DNA from: Geomonas silvestris
GTDB taxonomy: Bacteria > Desulfobacterota > Desulfuromonadia > Geobacterales > Geobacteraceae
Direction: 5' to 3'
Length of the DNA: 64,000 bases
Assembly: GCF_014193515.1 (NCBI RefSeq)
Contig: NZ_BLXX01000002.1
Location: 546,810-610,809 of the forward strand
The notes under the pieces were generated by a model that was not told the origin of the DNA, ran no database searches, and saw only the letters and a program-made list of their open reading frames with translations. Shown in pieces: positions 1-13,763 of the stretch. Position 1 is the first letter of the stretch; each line of letters begins with the position of its first letter. A program made the position numbers and the translations under genes.

Positions 1-196
1 GCAACAGTTCCCCGTCGCTGACCCGGAGCACCCGGGGCCAGAGACCAGATAACACACACCGTTTCCTTGTCAATGAGAATTTCAATCCGAAATGGGAGCG
101 GCAACGCCCGAGCCGACGGACTTAAGTGCTAATAAATACGTTGTTTTTGTGCAAAGGACGATTTTGTGCAGATCTGTGCCAATTAGCTTTGATTAA

Positions 197-224
197 TTGA
201 CAAGAAATAATCGTTGAGTATGTT
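197..224 (+). promoter_or_regulatory. Candidate sigma-70 promoter of the trehalose/glucan operon
   Basis: A TTGACA -35 box (197-202) is followed after 16 bp by TATGTT (219-224) in the AT-rich stretch before treZ. It leaves a leader of about 50 nt before the ATG at 284. Positions 1-196 show no credible gene on either strand. The box match is seen; promoter activity is inferred. Confidence 0.5.
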
Positions 225-283
225 TAGTAATGCTTTTGAGCGGGAGGCGGCTCGGCGCCAGCCGGGTGCGGGGGAGGATCACG

Positions 284-2152
284 ATGGAACAAACCACCTG
301 GCAGTTTGACCTGGGAGCGACAGCGCTCCCTGATGGCTCAGGAACCAGGTTCAGGGTGTGGGCACCCAAGGTGGACAGCGTGGCGGTGCATGTGGTCTCG
401 GGGAAGGGTGCGGGAACCTTCCCCATGCAGAAAGAGGAGCGCGGCTACTACTCGGTAACCATTCCGGGAGTGGTGGATGGCGACCGTTACTTCCTCAGGC
501 CCGGCAACGGTGAGCTGCGGCCGGATCCGGTATCCCGCTACCAGCCGGGCGGTGTCGACGATGCCTCGCAGGTGGTCGACCCGAAACTCTTCTGCTGGCA
601 GGACGAAGGGTGGAGCGGGATCCCGCTCGAGAAGTACGTGATCTACGAGCTGCACGTCGGCACCTTCACAAAGGAAGGGACCTTCGCCGCGGTCATTCCG
701 CATCTCGACTACCTGGTCGAGTTGGGAGTCTCCGCGATCGAGATCATGCCGGTTTCCCAGTTCGGCGGGGACCGGGGTTGGGGGTACGACGGGGTCGGCC
801 ACTACGCTCCCCACAACGCCTACGGCGGCCCCGACGGGCTGAAACAGCTGATCAACGCCTGCCACCGCAAGGGGCTCGCCTTCATCCTCGACGTGGTCTA
901 CAACCACCTGGGCCCCGAGGGAAACCATGTCGGCGATTTTGGGCACTACTTCACCGAGCGCTACCACACCCCCTGGGGACGCGCGCTGAACTTCGACGGG
1001 GCCGGGAGCGATGCGGTTCGCGAGTACTTCATCGGCAACGCGCTCTACTGGCTGGACGAGTTCCACGTGGACGCCCTGCGCATGGACGCCGTGGACTGGA
1101 TCCTCGACAACCGGGCCCAGCACTTTCTGCAGCAGGTCGCCGAGGAAGTACACCGCTACCGCGTCAAGCAGCAGCGCCAGATCCATCTCTTCGCCGAAAA
1201 CGACACCAACGACATGAGGCTGATAAATCCGATGCAGTACGGGGGGTACGGGCTGGACGCGCAGTGGTGCGACAACTTCCACCATGCCCTGCGGGCGCTG
1301 CTTACCGGCGAGACGACCGGCTACTATGAAGACTTCGGGCAGTTCAACCACCTCCTGAAGGCGTACACGGACGGCTACGTCTACACCGGTGAATATTCCC
1401 ACTACCGGCAGCGTGGTCACGGTGGCCCGGTGGGCGACCGCCGCACCTCGCAGTTCGTGGTGTTCTGCCAGAACCACGACCAGGTGGGCAACCGCAAGTG
1501 CGGCGACCGCCTGAGCGCCGTCCAGACCCTGGACCGGCTGTTGCTCGCCGCGGCCGTGGTGCACCTGTCGCCCTACCTGCCGCTCATCTTCATGGGAGAG
1601 GAGTACGGGGAGCGGGCCCCCTTCCACTATTTCGTAGGCTTTTCCGACCAGGAGCTTCTGGCGGCGATCCGACGCGGGAAACACGAGGAACACGCTTCCG
1701 GGATCTGCGAGGGAGATATTCCCGACCCGGCTGCGGAACAGACCTTCCTGGAATGCAAGATCGACGTGAGCCTGCCGCGCGAGGGTGAACAGGCACTGAT
1801 CCAGGAGTTCTACCGCCTGCTGCTGGGACTCAGGAAAAAACTGTCTGCGTTCCGGGTCTTCGAGCGCAGCCGCATGGAGATCACCGGCCTTCCCCAACAA
1901 AAGGTCCTGATTTTCAGGCGCGACGGGGACGAGGACTCGCTGGTGAGCATCTTCAGTTTCAGTAACCTCCAGGAGCAGATCGACCCGAGGCTGAGCGCCG
2001 GCAGCTGGGAGAAGCTGCTCGACTCATCGGCACGTCACTGGCGTGGGCCCGGCGAGGCCGCACCCGCGACCCTCAAGATCGCCCAAAATGAAAGCCCCCC
2101 CTCCATCACGATCAACCCCTTCAGCGCGCTGGTCTACGCCAGCAACAGATAA
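284..2152 (+). CDS. treZ: Malto-oligosyltrehalose trehalohydrolase TreZ (GH13)
   Basis: This cytoplasmic GH13 enzyme releases trehalose from maltooligosyl-trehalose, the second step of the TreY/TreZ route. The 622-residue protein has an N-terminal CBM48/isoamylase-N-like beta domain (about 1-100) and a (beta/alpha)8 barrel. The catalytic set is visible: nucleophile Asp268 in RMDAVD, acid/base Glu305 in LFAEND, and Asp399 in NHDQVGN. The open frame extends 18 codons upstream, but the ATG at 284 has a GGGGAGGATC Shine-Dalgarno and the usual family start, so it was chosen. It leads a five-gene alpha-glucan operon, 11 bp before the GH57 gene. Identity is near certain. Confidence 0.95.
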   Translation: MEQTTWQFDLGATALPDGSGTRFRVWAPKVDSVAVHVVSGKGAGTFPMQKEERGYYSVTIPGVVDGDRYFLRPGNGELRPDPVSRYQPGGVDDASQVVDPKLFCWQDEGWSGIPLEKYVIYELHVGTFTKEGTFAAVIPHLDYLVELGVSAIEIMPVSQFGGDRGWGYDGVGHYAPHNAYGGPDGLKQLINACHRKGLAFILDVVYNHLGPEGNHVGDFGHYFTERYHTPWGRALNFDGAGSDAVREYFIGNALYWLDEFHVDALRMDAVDWILDNRAQHFLQQVAEEVHRYRVKQQRQIHLFAENDTNDMRLINPMQYGGYGLDAQWCDNFHHALRALLTGETTGYYEDFGQFNHLLKAYTDGYVYTGEYSHYRQRGHGGPVGDRRTSQFVVFCQNHDQVGNRKCGDRLSAVQTLDRLLLAAAVVHLSPYLPLIFMGEEYGERAPFHYFVGFSDQELLAAIRRGKHEEHASGICEGDIPDPAAEQTFLECKIDVSLPREGEQALIQEFYRLLLGLRKKLSAFRVFERSRMEITGLPQQKVLIFRRDGDEDSLVSIFSFSNLQEQIDPRLSAGSWEKLLDSSARHWRGPGEAAPATLKIAQNESPPSITINPFSALVYASNR

Positions 2153-2163
2153 CGGAGGCAACC

Positions 2164-4608
2164 ATGGCACAGGAGCGCTACATCTGCGTGCACGGACACT
2201 TCTATCAACCGCCCCGGGAAAACCCCTGGCTGGAAGCGGTGGAGATCCAGGATTCGGCGGCACCCTACCACGACTGGAACGAGCGGATCACCGCGGAGTG
2301 CTACGCCTCGAACTCGGCCTCGCGGGTACTGGACGGCGAGGGGAGGGTGATGGATATCGTCAGTAACTACGCGAAGATGAGCTTCAACTTCGGGCCCACG
2401 GTGCTCTCCTGGATGGAGCACGGGGCGCCTGACGTCTACCAGGCGATCCTCGATGCCGACCGCCAGAGCCTCGAGTGGCGCTCCGGGCATGGTGCAGCCA
2501 TCGCCCAGGTCTACAATCACATCATCATGCCGCTTGCCAACCGCCGCGACAAGGTCACCTCAGTCATCTGGGGGGTGAAGGACTTCGAGTTCCGCTTCAA
2601 GCGCAAACCCGAGGCGATGTGGCTCGCCGAGACGGCGGTGGACCTGGAGTCGCTGGAGATCATGGCGGAAAAGGGGTTGAAGTACGCCCTCCTGGCCCCG
2701 CACCAGGCGGCGCGCTACCGCAGGATCGGCGACCCCGACTGGATCGAGGCGGCGGTCGACCCCTCGCGCCCCTACCGCTGCACGCTCCCCTCCGGGCGCA
2801 GCATCGACCTGTTCTTCTACGACGGCCCGATCTCCCAGGCGATCGCCTTCCAGAACCTGCTCTCCTCGGGGGACGTACTGGCGGAGCGGCTCATGGGAGG
2901 CTTTTCCGAGGACCGCGAGGGGGCGCAACTGGTGCATATCGCCACCGACGGCGAGACCTACGGCCACCATCAGAAGTTCGGGGACATGGCGCTCGCCTCG
3001 GCGTTGGCCAAGATCGAATCGAACGACATGGCCCGCATCACCAACTACGGCGAGTTCCTCGAGCTGCACCCCCCCACCTGGGAGGCCGAGATACACGAGC
3101 GGACCTCCTGGAGCTGCGCCCACGGGGTGGAGCGCTGGAACAACGACTGTGGCTGCAACTCGGGCGGGCACGGCGATTGGAACCAGCAGTGGCGCGCCCC
3201 CTTGCGCGCGGCGCTCGACTGGCTGCGCGACCGCTTGGCCGTTGCCTTCGAGCAGAAGGGCGCCTCCTTCTTCAAGGACCCCTGGCAGGCGCGCGACGCG
3301 TACATCGAGGTGATCCTGGACCGCGACATGGAAAATGCCGAGCGTTTCCTGGCGGCCCACTCCCTGCGCCCGCTCGATGCGGGGGAGAAGATCAGCGCCC
3401 TGAAGCTTTTGGAGATGCAGCGCCACGCCCTGCTCATGTACACAAGCTGCGGCTGGTTCTTTGACGAACTCTCGGGACTGGAGACGGTACAGGTCATCGA
3501 GTACGCCTCGCGGGCCATCCAGCTCTCCCAGGGGATCGTCGAGCAGGGTGTGGAGGAGGCGTTTTTGAAGCGGCTGCAGTCGGCCAAGTGCAACGTGAAG
3601 GAGCACGAGGACGGAGCCTGGATCTACAAAAACTTCGTGCTCCCCACCCGGCTCGACCTGGTGAAGGTCGGGGCGCACTACGCCTTCAGCTCGCTCTTCG
3701 AGGAGTACGAGGAGCACGCCAACATCTTCTGCTACGCGGTCGGCAAGGAGGACTACCGCAGGATCGTCACGGACGACGCCTCGATCGCCATGGGGAGGAT
3801 CCACGTCGCCTCGGAGATTACCGAGGAGTCGCAGACCATGACCTTCTGCGTGGTGCGCATCGGCAGCCACGATTTCAAGGGGGGCGTGGTGGCGGTAGGG
3901 CAGGACCCGGAGGCCTACAACCAGATGAAGGAGGAGATGAGCACCGCCTTCGACAAGGGGCTCTACACCGAGCTCATCCTCCTGATGGACAAGCACTTCG
4001 GCACCCACAGTTACTCGCTCTCCAATCTCTTCTGGGACGAGCGGCGCAAGATAATCAACCTGATCATCACCGAGAACATGGCGCAGAGCCTGGCGAACTA
4101 CGAAACCCTCTACGAGCACGGCAGGCCGCTCATGGAGTTCATCCAGGACACCGGCATGCCCATGCCCAGGGTGTTCTTCGTGGCAGCCGAGCCGGCCTTG
4201 AACGACCTCTTGAAGAACGCCCTGACCCAGGAGGCGGTCGACGAGGATGCGGTGCGCAGGATCATCGACCAGATCAGGAAGTGGCAGGTCCAGATCGACG
4301 TCACCAATACCGAGTACTTCATCCGCCAGCACATGGAGAAGCTCACCCATGCCATGGTGGAAAACCCGCAGAACGTGGAGCTCATCACGAAGATCGACAA
4401 GCTGATGGGGCTGATCCGCTCGGTCCCGCTCGATATCGTGCTCTGGAAGGTGCAAAACGACTACTACGTGCTCGCGAAGACCGTGTACCCGGAGTTCCTG
4501 AAACGGGAGCGCGACGGAGAGGCCGGTGCCGGCATCTGGCTGGAAGTATTCAGGAAGCTGGGAGAGAGCTTCCGCTTCAACCTCGGCACAGTCCTGCCGG
4601 CCGAGTAG
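2164..4608 (+). CDS. GH57-like glycoside hydrolase with DUF3536 domain
   Basis: The 814-residue protein resembles GH57 alpha-glucan enzymes in its N-terminal ~300 residues and matches the DUF3536 architecture in the rest. GH57 signatures are visible: the His-rich first motif (VHGHFYQP, 9-16), WLAE with candidate nucleophile Glu156, and TDGETYGHH with candidate acid/base Asp262. It probably acts on cytoplasmic glycogen or maltodextrins. Whether it hydrolyses, transfers or branches cannot be told from sequence. It lies between treZ and treY with gaps of about 10 bp, which argues for one transcript and a linked role. No glgB is present in the window, so a branching role is conceivable but unproven. 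Family call firm, reaction unknown. Confidence 0.85.
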   Translation: MAQERYICVHGHFYQPPRENPWLEAVEIQDSAAPYHDWNERITAECYASNSASRVLDGEGRVMDIVSNYAKMSFNFGPTVLSWMEHGAPDVYQAILDADRQSLEWRSGHGAAIAQVYNHIIMPLANRRDKVTSVIWGVKDFEFRFKRKPEAMWLAETAVDLESLEIMAEKGLKYALLAPHQAARYRRIGDPDWIEAAVDPSRPYRCTLPSGRSIDLFFYDGPISQAIAFQNLLSSGDVLAERLMGGFSEDREGAQLVHIATDGETYGHHQKFGDMALASALAKIESNDMARITNYGEFLELHPPTWEAEIHERTSWSCAHGVERWNNDCGCNSGGHGDWNQQWRAPLRAALDWLRDRLAVAFEQKGASFFKDPWQARDAYIEVILDRDMENAERFLAAHSLRPLDAGEKISALKLLEMQRHALLMYTSCGWFFDELSGLETVQVIEYASRAIQLSQGIVEQGVEEAFLKRLQSAKCNVKEHEDGAWIYKNFVLPTRLDLVKVGAHYAFSSLFEEYEEHANIFCYAVGKEDYRRIVTDDASIAMGRIHVASEITEESQTMTFCVVRIGSHDFKGGVVAVGQDPEAYNQMKEEMSTAFDKGLYTELILLMDKHFGTHSYSLSNLFWDERRKIINLIITENMAQSLANYETLYEHGRPLMEFIQDTGMPMPRVFFVAAEPALNDLLKNALTQEAVDEDAVRRIIDQIRKWQVQIDVTNTEYFIRQHMEKLTHAMVENPQNVELITKIDKLMGLIRSVPLDIVLWKVQNDYYVLAKTVYPEFLKRERDGEAGAGIWLEVFRKLGESFRFNLGTVLPAE

Positions 4609-4618
4609 CGGGGAAACC

Positions 4619-7543
4619 ATGAGACAGCGCGCCTTGCCCAAGCCGCGGATACCGTCCGCCACCTACCGGCTGCAGTTCAACGCCCAGTTCAGCTTCGACC
4701 AGGCCCGGGAGATCGTAGGGTACCTCTCCGAGCTGGGGATCAGCGACCTCTACGCCTCGTCGTACCTGCAGGCCAAGCCCGGGAGCATCCACGGCTACGA
4801 CGTTGTGAACCAGACGCTTTTGAACCGCGAGGTGGGGGGCGAGCAGAGCTACCAGGCGCTCATGGACGAGCTCAAGCGGCACGGCATGGGGCACATCCTC
4901 GACTTCGTCCCCAACCACATGTGCGTCGAGAGCGAGGAGAACCTCTGGTGGATGGACGTCCTGGAGAACGGGCCGAGCTCTCTTAATGCCCACTTCTTCG
5001 ACATCGACTGGGCGCCGGTGAAAAAGGAGCTGACCGACAAGGTGCTGCTCCCCTTTCTGGGGGACCAGTATGGCAGGGTGCTGGAGCGTGGCGAGCTGAA
5101 GCTCAGCTACCGGGAAGGGGCCTTCAGCATCGATTACTACGGGATGCACATCCCCATCGAGCCCAAGTCGACCCTGGAGATCCTCTCTTTGAACCAGGAA
5201 CGGCTCCAGGAGCAGTTCTCCGACGACGCCCCGGCCCTTTTGGAGTACTTCAGCATCGTCACCTCACTGCTGCACCTCCCGGTAGCGACGGAGCGGGACC
5301 CGGAGCTCAAGGAGGAGCGTCACCGCGAGAAGGAGATCATCAAGAAGAGGCTGGACCGGCTCTGCCGCGAAGAGCCCAGGGTGGCCCGCCACCTCGAGGA
5401 GAGCATCGCGGTCTTCAACGGCACGCTGGGGGACCGGCACAGCTTCGACCTGCTGGACCGGCTGCTGCAGAACCAGTGCTACCGGCTCTCCTTCTGGCGG
5501 GTCGCCACCGAGGAGATCAACTACCGGCGCTTCTTCGACATCAATGCCCTTGCCGCCATCAGGATGGAGGATCCCGCCGTCTTCAACCAGACCCACCAGC
5601 TCCTTTTCCGGCTGATCCGGGAGGGGAAGGTGACCGGGGTGCGCATCGACCACGTGGACGGGCTCTACGACCCCCTGGGGTACCTGGAAAAGCTGCAGGA
5701 GAGCTGCTTCAAGGAGCTGGCCGGGGAACAGGCTGACTACCGGGGCACCGTGGAAGAAAATCCGGGCTACCGCCCGTTCTACGTCGCCGTCGAGAAGATC
5801 CTGATGAAGGGGGAGCAGCTCCCCAAGGAGTGGCCGGTCTTCGGGAGCACCGGCTACGACTTCCTGAACCAGGTTAACGGTATCTTCGTGGATGCCGAGC
5901 AGGGGAAGGCCTTCGAGCGCATCTACGACCATTTCCTGGGGTATCACTCTGACTTCACCGAGCTTATGTACGAAAAGAAGAAGCTGGTCCTGCAGGTCTC
6001 CCTCTCCGGGGAGGCCAACATGCTGGGGCACCGGCTGAACAACATCTCGGAGCGCGACCGGCTCACCCGGGATTTCACCCTGAACAGCCTGGTGCGCGTG
6101 ATCTCCGAGGTGATCGCCTGTTTCCCGGTGTACCGGACCTACGTGGTTCCCGGTACGGTGCGGGAGCGCGATGTCCAGTACATCGAGGCGGCGGTCGGCA
6201 AGGCCCAGCGCAAGAATCCGGCGCTGAACGCCTCGATCTTCGAGTTCCTGCGCGACGTGCTGCTCCTCAGATTTCCGGAGACCGCCGACGAAGCCGACCG
6301 CGTCGCCTGGCTCGACTTCGCCATGCATTTCCAGCAGATCACCGGGCCGGTGATGGCCAAGGGGCTCGAGGACACCACCTTCTACGTCTACAACCGCCTC
6401 GCCTCGCTGAACGAGGTGGGGGGGATGCCGGGGCGCTTCGGCACCACGCTCGCGGCGTTCCACGGCCAGAGCATGGAGCGGCTCAAGAACACTCCCCACG
6501 CCATGATCACCACCGCGACCCACGATACCAAGCGAGGCGAGGATGTGAGAACGCGCATCGACGCCCTCTCCGAGATGCCCGACGAGTGGGAGGAGACGCT
6601 CAAGCGCTGGAGCCGGCTCAACCGCGACAAGGAGGTCCAGGTCGAGGGACAGCGGATCCCCACCCACCACAAGGAGTACCTGCTCTACCAGACGCTGTTG
6701 GGGGCCTGGCCTTTGGGTGAGATGGACCCGCAGCAGTACGAGAGCTTCCTGGGGAGGATCCGCGAGTACCTCATCAAGGCCTCCCGGGAAGCGAAGACCC
6801 ACACCAGCTGGATCAGCCCGAACCAGCCCTACGAGGAGGCGCTCCTGCGCTTCGTGGACGCCATCCTCGCCCGGGGCGGCCCCAACGAGTTCCTCGACGA
6901 CTTCATCCCGTTCCAGAAGCGGATCGCCCGCTTCGGCCTCTTCAACTCGCTCTCCCAGCTGCTCCTCAAGATGGTGTCCCCAGGGTGTCCCGACTTCTAC
7001 CAGGGGACGGAGCTTTGGGACTTAACGCTGGTGGATCCCGACAACCGCCGGCCGGTGGACTACCAGGTGCGGCTCAAGGCTCTGGCCGGGCTCAAGGCGC
7101 GCGAGCGCGACCTGGGGCCCCGGGAGCTGGTGCGCCAGCTGGTGGAGAGCCGGGAGAACGGCTGGATCAAGCTGTACACCATCTACCGGGTGCTCAACTT
7201 CCGCAAGGCCAACCGCGAGACCCTCGAGTTCGGCGAGTACCTGCCGCTGGAGGCCCAGGGGGCCCGCGCAGGGAACATCTGCGCCTTCCTGCGCCGCGGC
7301 GCGGGGAAAACCGTTGTGGCAGCGGTCCCCAGGATGCTCTCCTCCCTGGCCCCCGAGCCGGGCCAGCTGCCGCTTGGCGAGGTCTGGCTGGATAGCCTGC
7401 TGGTGCTCGACGGTGCGGCGGGGCACTACCGCAACGTGATAACGGACGAGGAACTTGAGACCGTGGACCACGCCGGCAGGACCGCGTTATCCCTGGCCCA
7501 GCTCTTCGCCACCGCGCCTGTTGCCTTGCTGGAAAAGAGGTAG
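4619..7543 (+). CDS. treY: Malto-oligosyltrehalose synthase TreY (GH13)
   Basis: TreY isomerises the reducing-end alpha-1,4 bond of maltodextrins to an alpha-1,1 bond, giving the substrate of TreZ. The 974-residue length is usual for the long TreY family. Visible landmarks are the N-terminal PSATYRLQF motif, the DFVPNHM region (95-101) and RIDHVDG carrying the likely nucleophile Asp344. The open frame begins inside the GH57 gene at 4526, but the ATG at 4619, 10 bp after that gene's stop, gives the family-typical N-terminus. With TreZ it forms a complete glucan-to-trehalose route. Confidence 0.95.
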   Translation: MRQRALPKPRIPSATYRLQFNAQFSFDQAREIVGYLSELGISDLYASSYLQAKPGSIHGYDVVNQTLLNREVGGEQSYQALMDELKRHGMGHILDFVPNHMCVESEENLWWMDVLENGPSSLNAHFFDIDWAPVKKELTDKVLLPFLGDQYGRVLERGELKLSYREGAFSIDYYGMHIPIEPKSTLEILSLNQERLQEQFSDDAPALLEYFSIVTSLLHLPVATERDPELKEERHREKEIIKKRLDRLCREEPRVARHLEESIAVFNGTLGDRHSFDLLDRLLQNQCYRLSFWRVATEEINYRRFFDINALAAIRMEDPAVFNQTHQLLFRLIREGKVTGVRIDHVDGLYDPLGYLEKLQESCFKELAGEQADYRGTVEENPGYRPFYVAVEKILMKGEQLPKEWPVFGSTGYDFLNQVNGIFVDAEQGKAFERIYDHFLGYHSDFTELMYEKKKLVLQVSLSGEANMLGHRLNNISERDRLTRDFTLNSLVRVISEVIACFPVYRTYVVPGTVRERDVQYIEAAVGKAQRKNPALNASIFEFLRDVLLLRFPETADEADRVAWLDFAMHFQQITGPVMAKGLEDTTFYVYNRLASLNEVGGMPGRFGTTLAAFHGQSMERLKNTPHAMITTATHDTKRGEDVRTRIDALSEMPDEWEETLKRWSRLNRDKEVQVEGQRIPTHHKEYLLYQTLLGAWPLGEMDPQQYESFLGRIREYLIKASREAKTHTSWISPNQPYEEALLRFVDAILARGGPNEFLDDFIPFQKRIARFGLFNSLSQLLLKMVSPGCPDFYQGTELWDLTLVDPDNRRPVDYQVRLKALAGLKARERDLGPRELVRQLVESRENGWIKLYTIYRVLNFRKANRETLEFGEYLPLEAQGARAGNICAFLRRGAGKTVVAAVPRMLSSLAPEPGQLPLGEVWLDSLLVLDGAAGHYRNVITDEELETVDHAGRTALSLAQLFATAPVALLEKR

Positions 7544-7704
7544 CCGGGCGGGTGGGGCGGGAAGTGCGCCCCATGTGAAATCGAAGGTTCAAGCTGCACA
7601 GCGATGGGGGGAAGGGCGCCGGAGTCGCCGGGCTTTCCCGCAGCACCGTCGGGGCGTTGGATGATCTCCTGGAAGTGACCGTGGAAAAAGGATAGAGGTA
7701 CGCC

Positions 7705-9681
7705 ATGGAAGGAAGGGAACGCGTCGTCATCGAATCCATCACCCCGCAGATCGACTGCGGGCGCTACCCGGTGAAGCGGGTGGTTGGAGACGAGCTGGTG
7801 GTCGAGGCGGACATCTTCAGCGACGGCCACGACGAGGTCGCCGGGGTCCTGCTCTACCGGCAGCAGCACGAGAAGGGGTGGCAGGAGGTCCCGCTCAGCC
7901 GGCTGGAGAACGACCGCTGGCAGGGGAGCTTCACCCTCTCTGAGCTCGGCTCCTACCACTACACCATCCTGGGCTGGGTCGACCACTTCCTGACCTGGCA
8001 GAAGGACCTCAAGAAGCGGCACGCTGCGGGACAGGATATCGCCGTCGACATCCTGATCGGGGTGCAGCACATAGAGAGGGCCGCCGAGCTCGCCGGTCCC
8101 GAACTGGCCGAGAAGCTGCACGAAACCGCTCAGGCGCTCGCCCACGCCCCGAACCGCCAGCGCGCCGTCGCCATCGGCCTCGCCCCCCAGCTCTCTACAA
8201 CTATCAGCGGCTGCTGCGCCCGCGACTTGGCGACCCGCTACCCCGACGAGTTGTGCGTGACGGTGGACCGGGAGCGGGCGGTGTTCAGCAGCTGGTACGA
8301 GCTCTTCCCCCGCTCCTGCGGCCGGGACAGGCGGCACGGCAGCTTCAAGGACGTCCAGTCCCTGCTCCCGGAGCTGGCCGAGCTCGGGTTCGATGTCCTC
8401 TACCTGCCGCCAATCCACCCGATCGGGATGACCAAGCGCAAGGGGAGGGCGAACGCGGCCAACGCCGAGCCGGGGGATCCGGGGAGCCCCTGGGCCATCG
8501 GCTCCCCCGAGGGGGGGCACAAGGCGGTGCACCCGGAGCTGGGGACCCTTGAAGAGTTCCGGGAACTGGTGCGCGAGGCGGGGAAAAAGGGGATGGAGAT
8601 CGCCCTCGACATCGCCTTCCAGTGCTCGCCGGACCACCCCTACCTGGCGGAGCACCCGGAGTGGTTCCTCTGGCGGCCGGACGGCACGGTGCAGTACGCG
8701 GAGAATCCCCCCAAGAAGTACCAGGACATCGTCCCCTTCAACTTCGAAACTGCCTCCTGGCGTGAGCTCTGGGAGGAGCTCAGAAGCGTGCTCTTTTTCT
8801 GGATGGACCAGGGGGTGCGCATCTTCCGGGTGGACAACCCGCACACCAAGCCGTTTCCGCTGTGGGAGTGGCTGATCCGGGAGGCGAAGCAGCGCTCGCC
8901 GGAGGTGCTCTTCCTGGCCGAGGCCTTCACCCGGCAAAAACTCATGTTCCGCCTGGCGAAGCTCGGCTTCGACCAGTCCTATACCTACTTCACCTGGCGC
9001 AACAGCAAGCAGGAGCTGGTCGATTACCTGGAAGAGCTGACCCGCGGCGCGGCCCGCGAGTTCCTGCGCCCCAACTTCTGGCCCAACACCCCGGACATCC
9101 TGAACCAGTACCTGCAGGTCGGCGGGCGCCCCGCCTTCATCGTCAGGCTGGTGCTCGCCGCCACCCTCTCCTCGAACTACGGCATCTACGGCCCGGTGTA
9201 CGATCTCTGCCTCGCCGCGGCGGAACCGGCCAGCGAAGAGTACCAGCACGCCGAAAAATACCAGCTCCAGGAATGGGACCGGGACGCGCCGGGGAACCTC
9301 AAGGCGGTAATCGCTGCCCTGAACCGGGTGCGCCGCGAGAATCCCGCCCTGCAGCGCACCAACAACGTCGCCTTCTACCCGGCCGAGGACGACGGCGTGC
9401 TCTTCTACGGCAAGAGCACCCCGGACGGCTCCAACACGGTGCTCGGCCTCGTGAACCTGGATCCCTTCCACGCGAAGCAGGTGCGCATCCAGGTCCCGCT
9501 CGAGGAACTGGGGATCAAGCCGGGGCAGTCCTACCTGGTGCAGGACCTGTTAAACGGCGACCACTTCATCTGGCAGGGGGCCTGGAACAGCATCCTGCTC
9601 GACCCCGCCCAGACCCCGGCGCGGCTCTTCCGGATCAGGAGCTGGCTGCGCCGCGAGCGGGACTTCGATTACTACCTGTAA
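7705..9681 (+). CDS. glgE: Alpha-1,4-glucan:maltose-1-phosphate maltosyltransferase GlgE (GH13_3)
   Basis: GlgE extends alpha-1,4-glucans using maltose-1-phosphate as donor. The 658-residue protein carries the N-terminal DUF3416-like domain (about 1-190) and a GH13 barrel with the family landmark YLPPIHPIG (233-241). Predicted catalytic residues are Asp377 in RVDNPHTKP and Glu406 in LAEAF. Its donor would be made by the TreS-maltokinase fusion encoded 14 bp downstream, so the two together form the GlgE pathway. The 161-bp gap before it has no recognisable gene or terminator. The start has an AGAGGT ribosome site. Confidence 0.93.
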   Translation: MEGRERVVIESITPQIDCGRYPVKRVVGDELVVEADIFSDGHDEVAGVLLYRQQHEKGWQEVPLSRLENDRWQGSFTLSELGSYHYTILGWVDHFLTWQKDLKKRHAAGQDIAVDILIGVQHIERAAELAGPELAEKLHETAQALAHAPNRQRAVAIGLAPQLSTTISGCCARDLATRYPDELCVTVDRERAVFSSWYELFPRSCGRDRRHGSFKDVQSLLPELAELGFDVLYLPPIHPIGMTKRKGRANAANAEPGDPGSPWAIGSPEGGHKAVHPELGTLEEFRELVREAGKKGMEIALDIAFQCSPDHPYLAEHPEWFLWRPDGTVQYAENPPKKYQDIVPFNFETASWRELWEELRSVLFFWMDQGVRIFRVDNPHTKPFPLWEWLIREAKQRSPEVLFLAEAFTRQKLMFRLAKLGFDQSYTYFTWRNSKQELVDYLEELTRGAAREFLRPNFWPNTPDILNQYLQVGGRPAFIVRLVLAATLSSNYGIYGPVYDLCLAAAEPASEEYQHAEKYQLQEWDRDAPGNLKAVIAALNRVRRENPALQRTNNVAFYPAEDDGVLFYGKSTPDGSNTVLGLVNLDPFHAKQVRIQVPLEELGIKPGQSYLVQDLLNGDHFIWQGAWNSILLDPAQTPARLFRIRSWLRRERDFDYYL

Positions 9682-9695
9682 GAAAGGACCTGGAC

Positions 9696-13076
<3,381 letters not shown>

Positions 13077-13103
13077 GCGGCTCCCGCCGCCAGGAGGTAG
13101 ATC

Positions 13104-13565
13104 ATGAAAAAGCTGCTGCCACTGCTGCTGTTTGCCGCCATGCTCTCCGCCGCGCTGCCGGCGTTCGCCGAGCGGAACCGCTACTCCGCGGACCTCGACG
13201 GCCAGCAGGAAGTGCCGCCGGTGAAGACCCAGGCAACCGGGGATCTCAAGCTGAACCTGTACGAGGACATGCTCAGTTTCGAACTGACGGTCACCGGCCT
13301 GACCAGTCCCGTTGCGGCCCAGTTGCATCGCGGCAAGCGCGGCGAGAACGGGCCTCCGATAGCGGGGCTTTTCGGCGGGCCGCCCAAAGTCGGCGTGTTC
13401 AGCGGGATTTTGGCCGAAGGGACCATCAGCGAGGAGAACCTGTTGGGCGAGCTGCAGGGGAAAAAAGTGGCGGACCTGGTGCGGCTGATCCGCGCGGGTC
13501 AAACCTACCTGAACATCATGACCGGCACCTTCCCCGACGGTGAAATCAGGGGGCAGGTCAAGTAG
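13104..13565 (+). CDS. Secreted CHRD-domain protein
   Basis: The 153-residue protein has a classical signal peptide (about 1-22, cleaved after AFA) and one CHRD (chordin-type) domain. Its features are the opening DGQQEVPPV stretch, the histidine in QLHRG and the closing GEIRGQV strand. Bacterial CHRD proteins are exported beta-sandwich proteins without an assigned reaction. It follows the trehalose operon by 27 bp with its own AGGAGG site, and a terminator lies just after it, so it may be the last gene of the same transcript. A link to glucan metabolism is positional only. Confidence 0.85.
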   Translation: MKKLLPLLLFAAMLSAALPAFAERNRYSADLDGQQEVPPVKTQATGDLKLNLYEDMLSFELTVTGLTSPVAAQLHRGKRGENGPPIAGLFGGPPKVGVFSGILAEGTISEENLLGELQGKKVADLVRLIRAGQTYLNIMTGTFPDGEIRGQVK

Positions 13566-13592
13566 CCCTTCCCTGGAAAGAACGCCATCACG

Positions 13593-13623
13593 CCGCTACC
13601 GTTTTCGGTGCGGCTTTTTTTTG
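13593..13623 (+). terminator. Rho-independent terminator after the trehalose/CHRD operon
   Basis: A GC-rich hairpin (gccgc-accg, loop tttt, cggt-gcggc) is followed by eight T residues, 28 bp after the CHRD stop. From here to 13763 no gene is apparent. Confidence 0.85.
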
Positions 13624-13763
13624 AGCGAAAGACGGCGCAGCGGCAAGCTGGGGGCCATCCCTCGCCGGCTGAGGCGTCGGAGAGATGGTGTCCTCAAGTT
13701 GAACGGCCTGTCCTGCGACCCAAAGGGCTTCCTCCCGGAAGAGCCGCGCCTGATGGCTGCCGC

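Noticed and set aside
338..1900. Long minus-strand open frame (520 codons) opposite treZ
   Set aside because: Shadow of GC-rich codon bias: no ribosome site, no family resemblance, and treZ on the other strand is certain. The same holds for 2560-4662, 5264-6802, 7426-9471 and 9672-12575.
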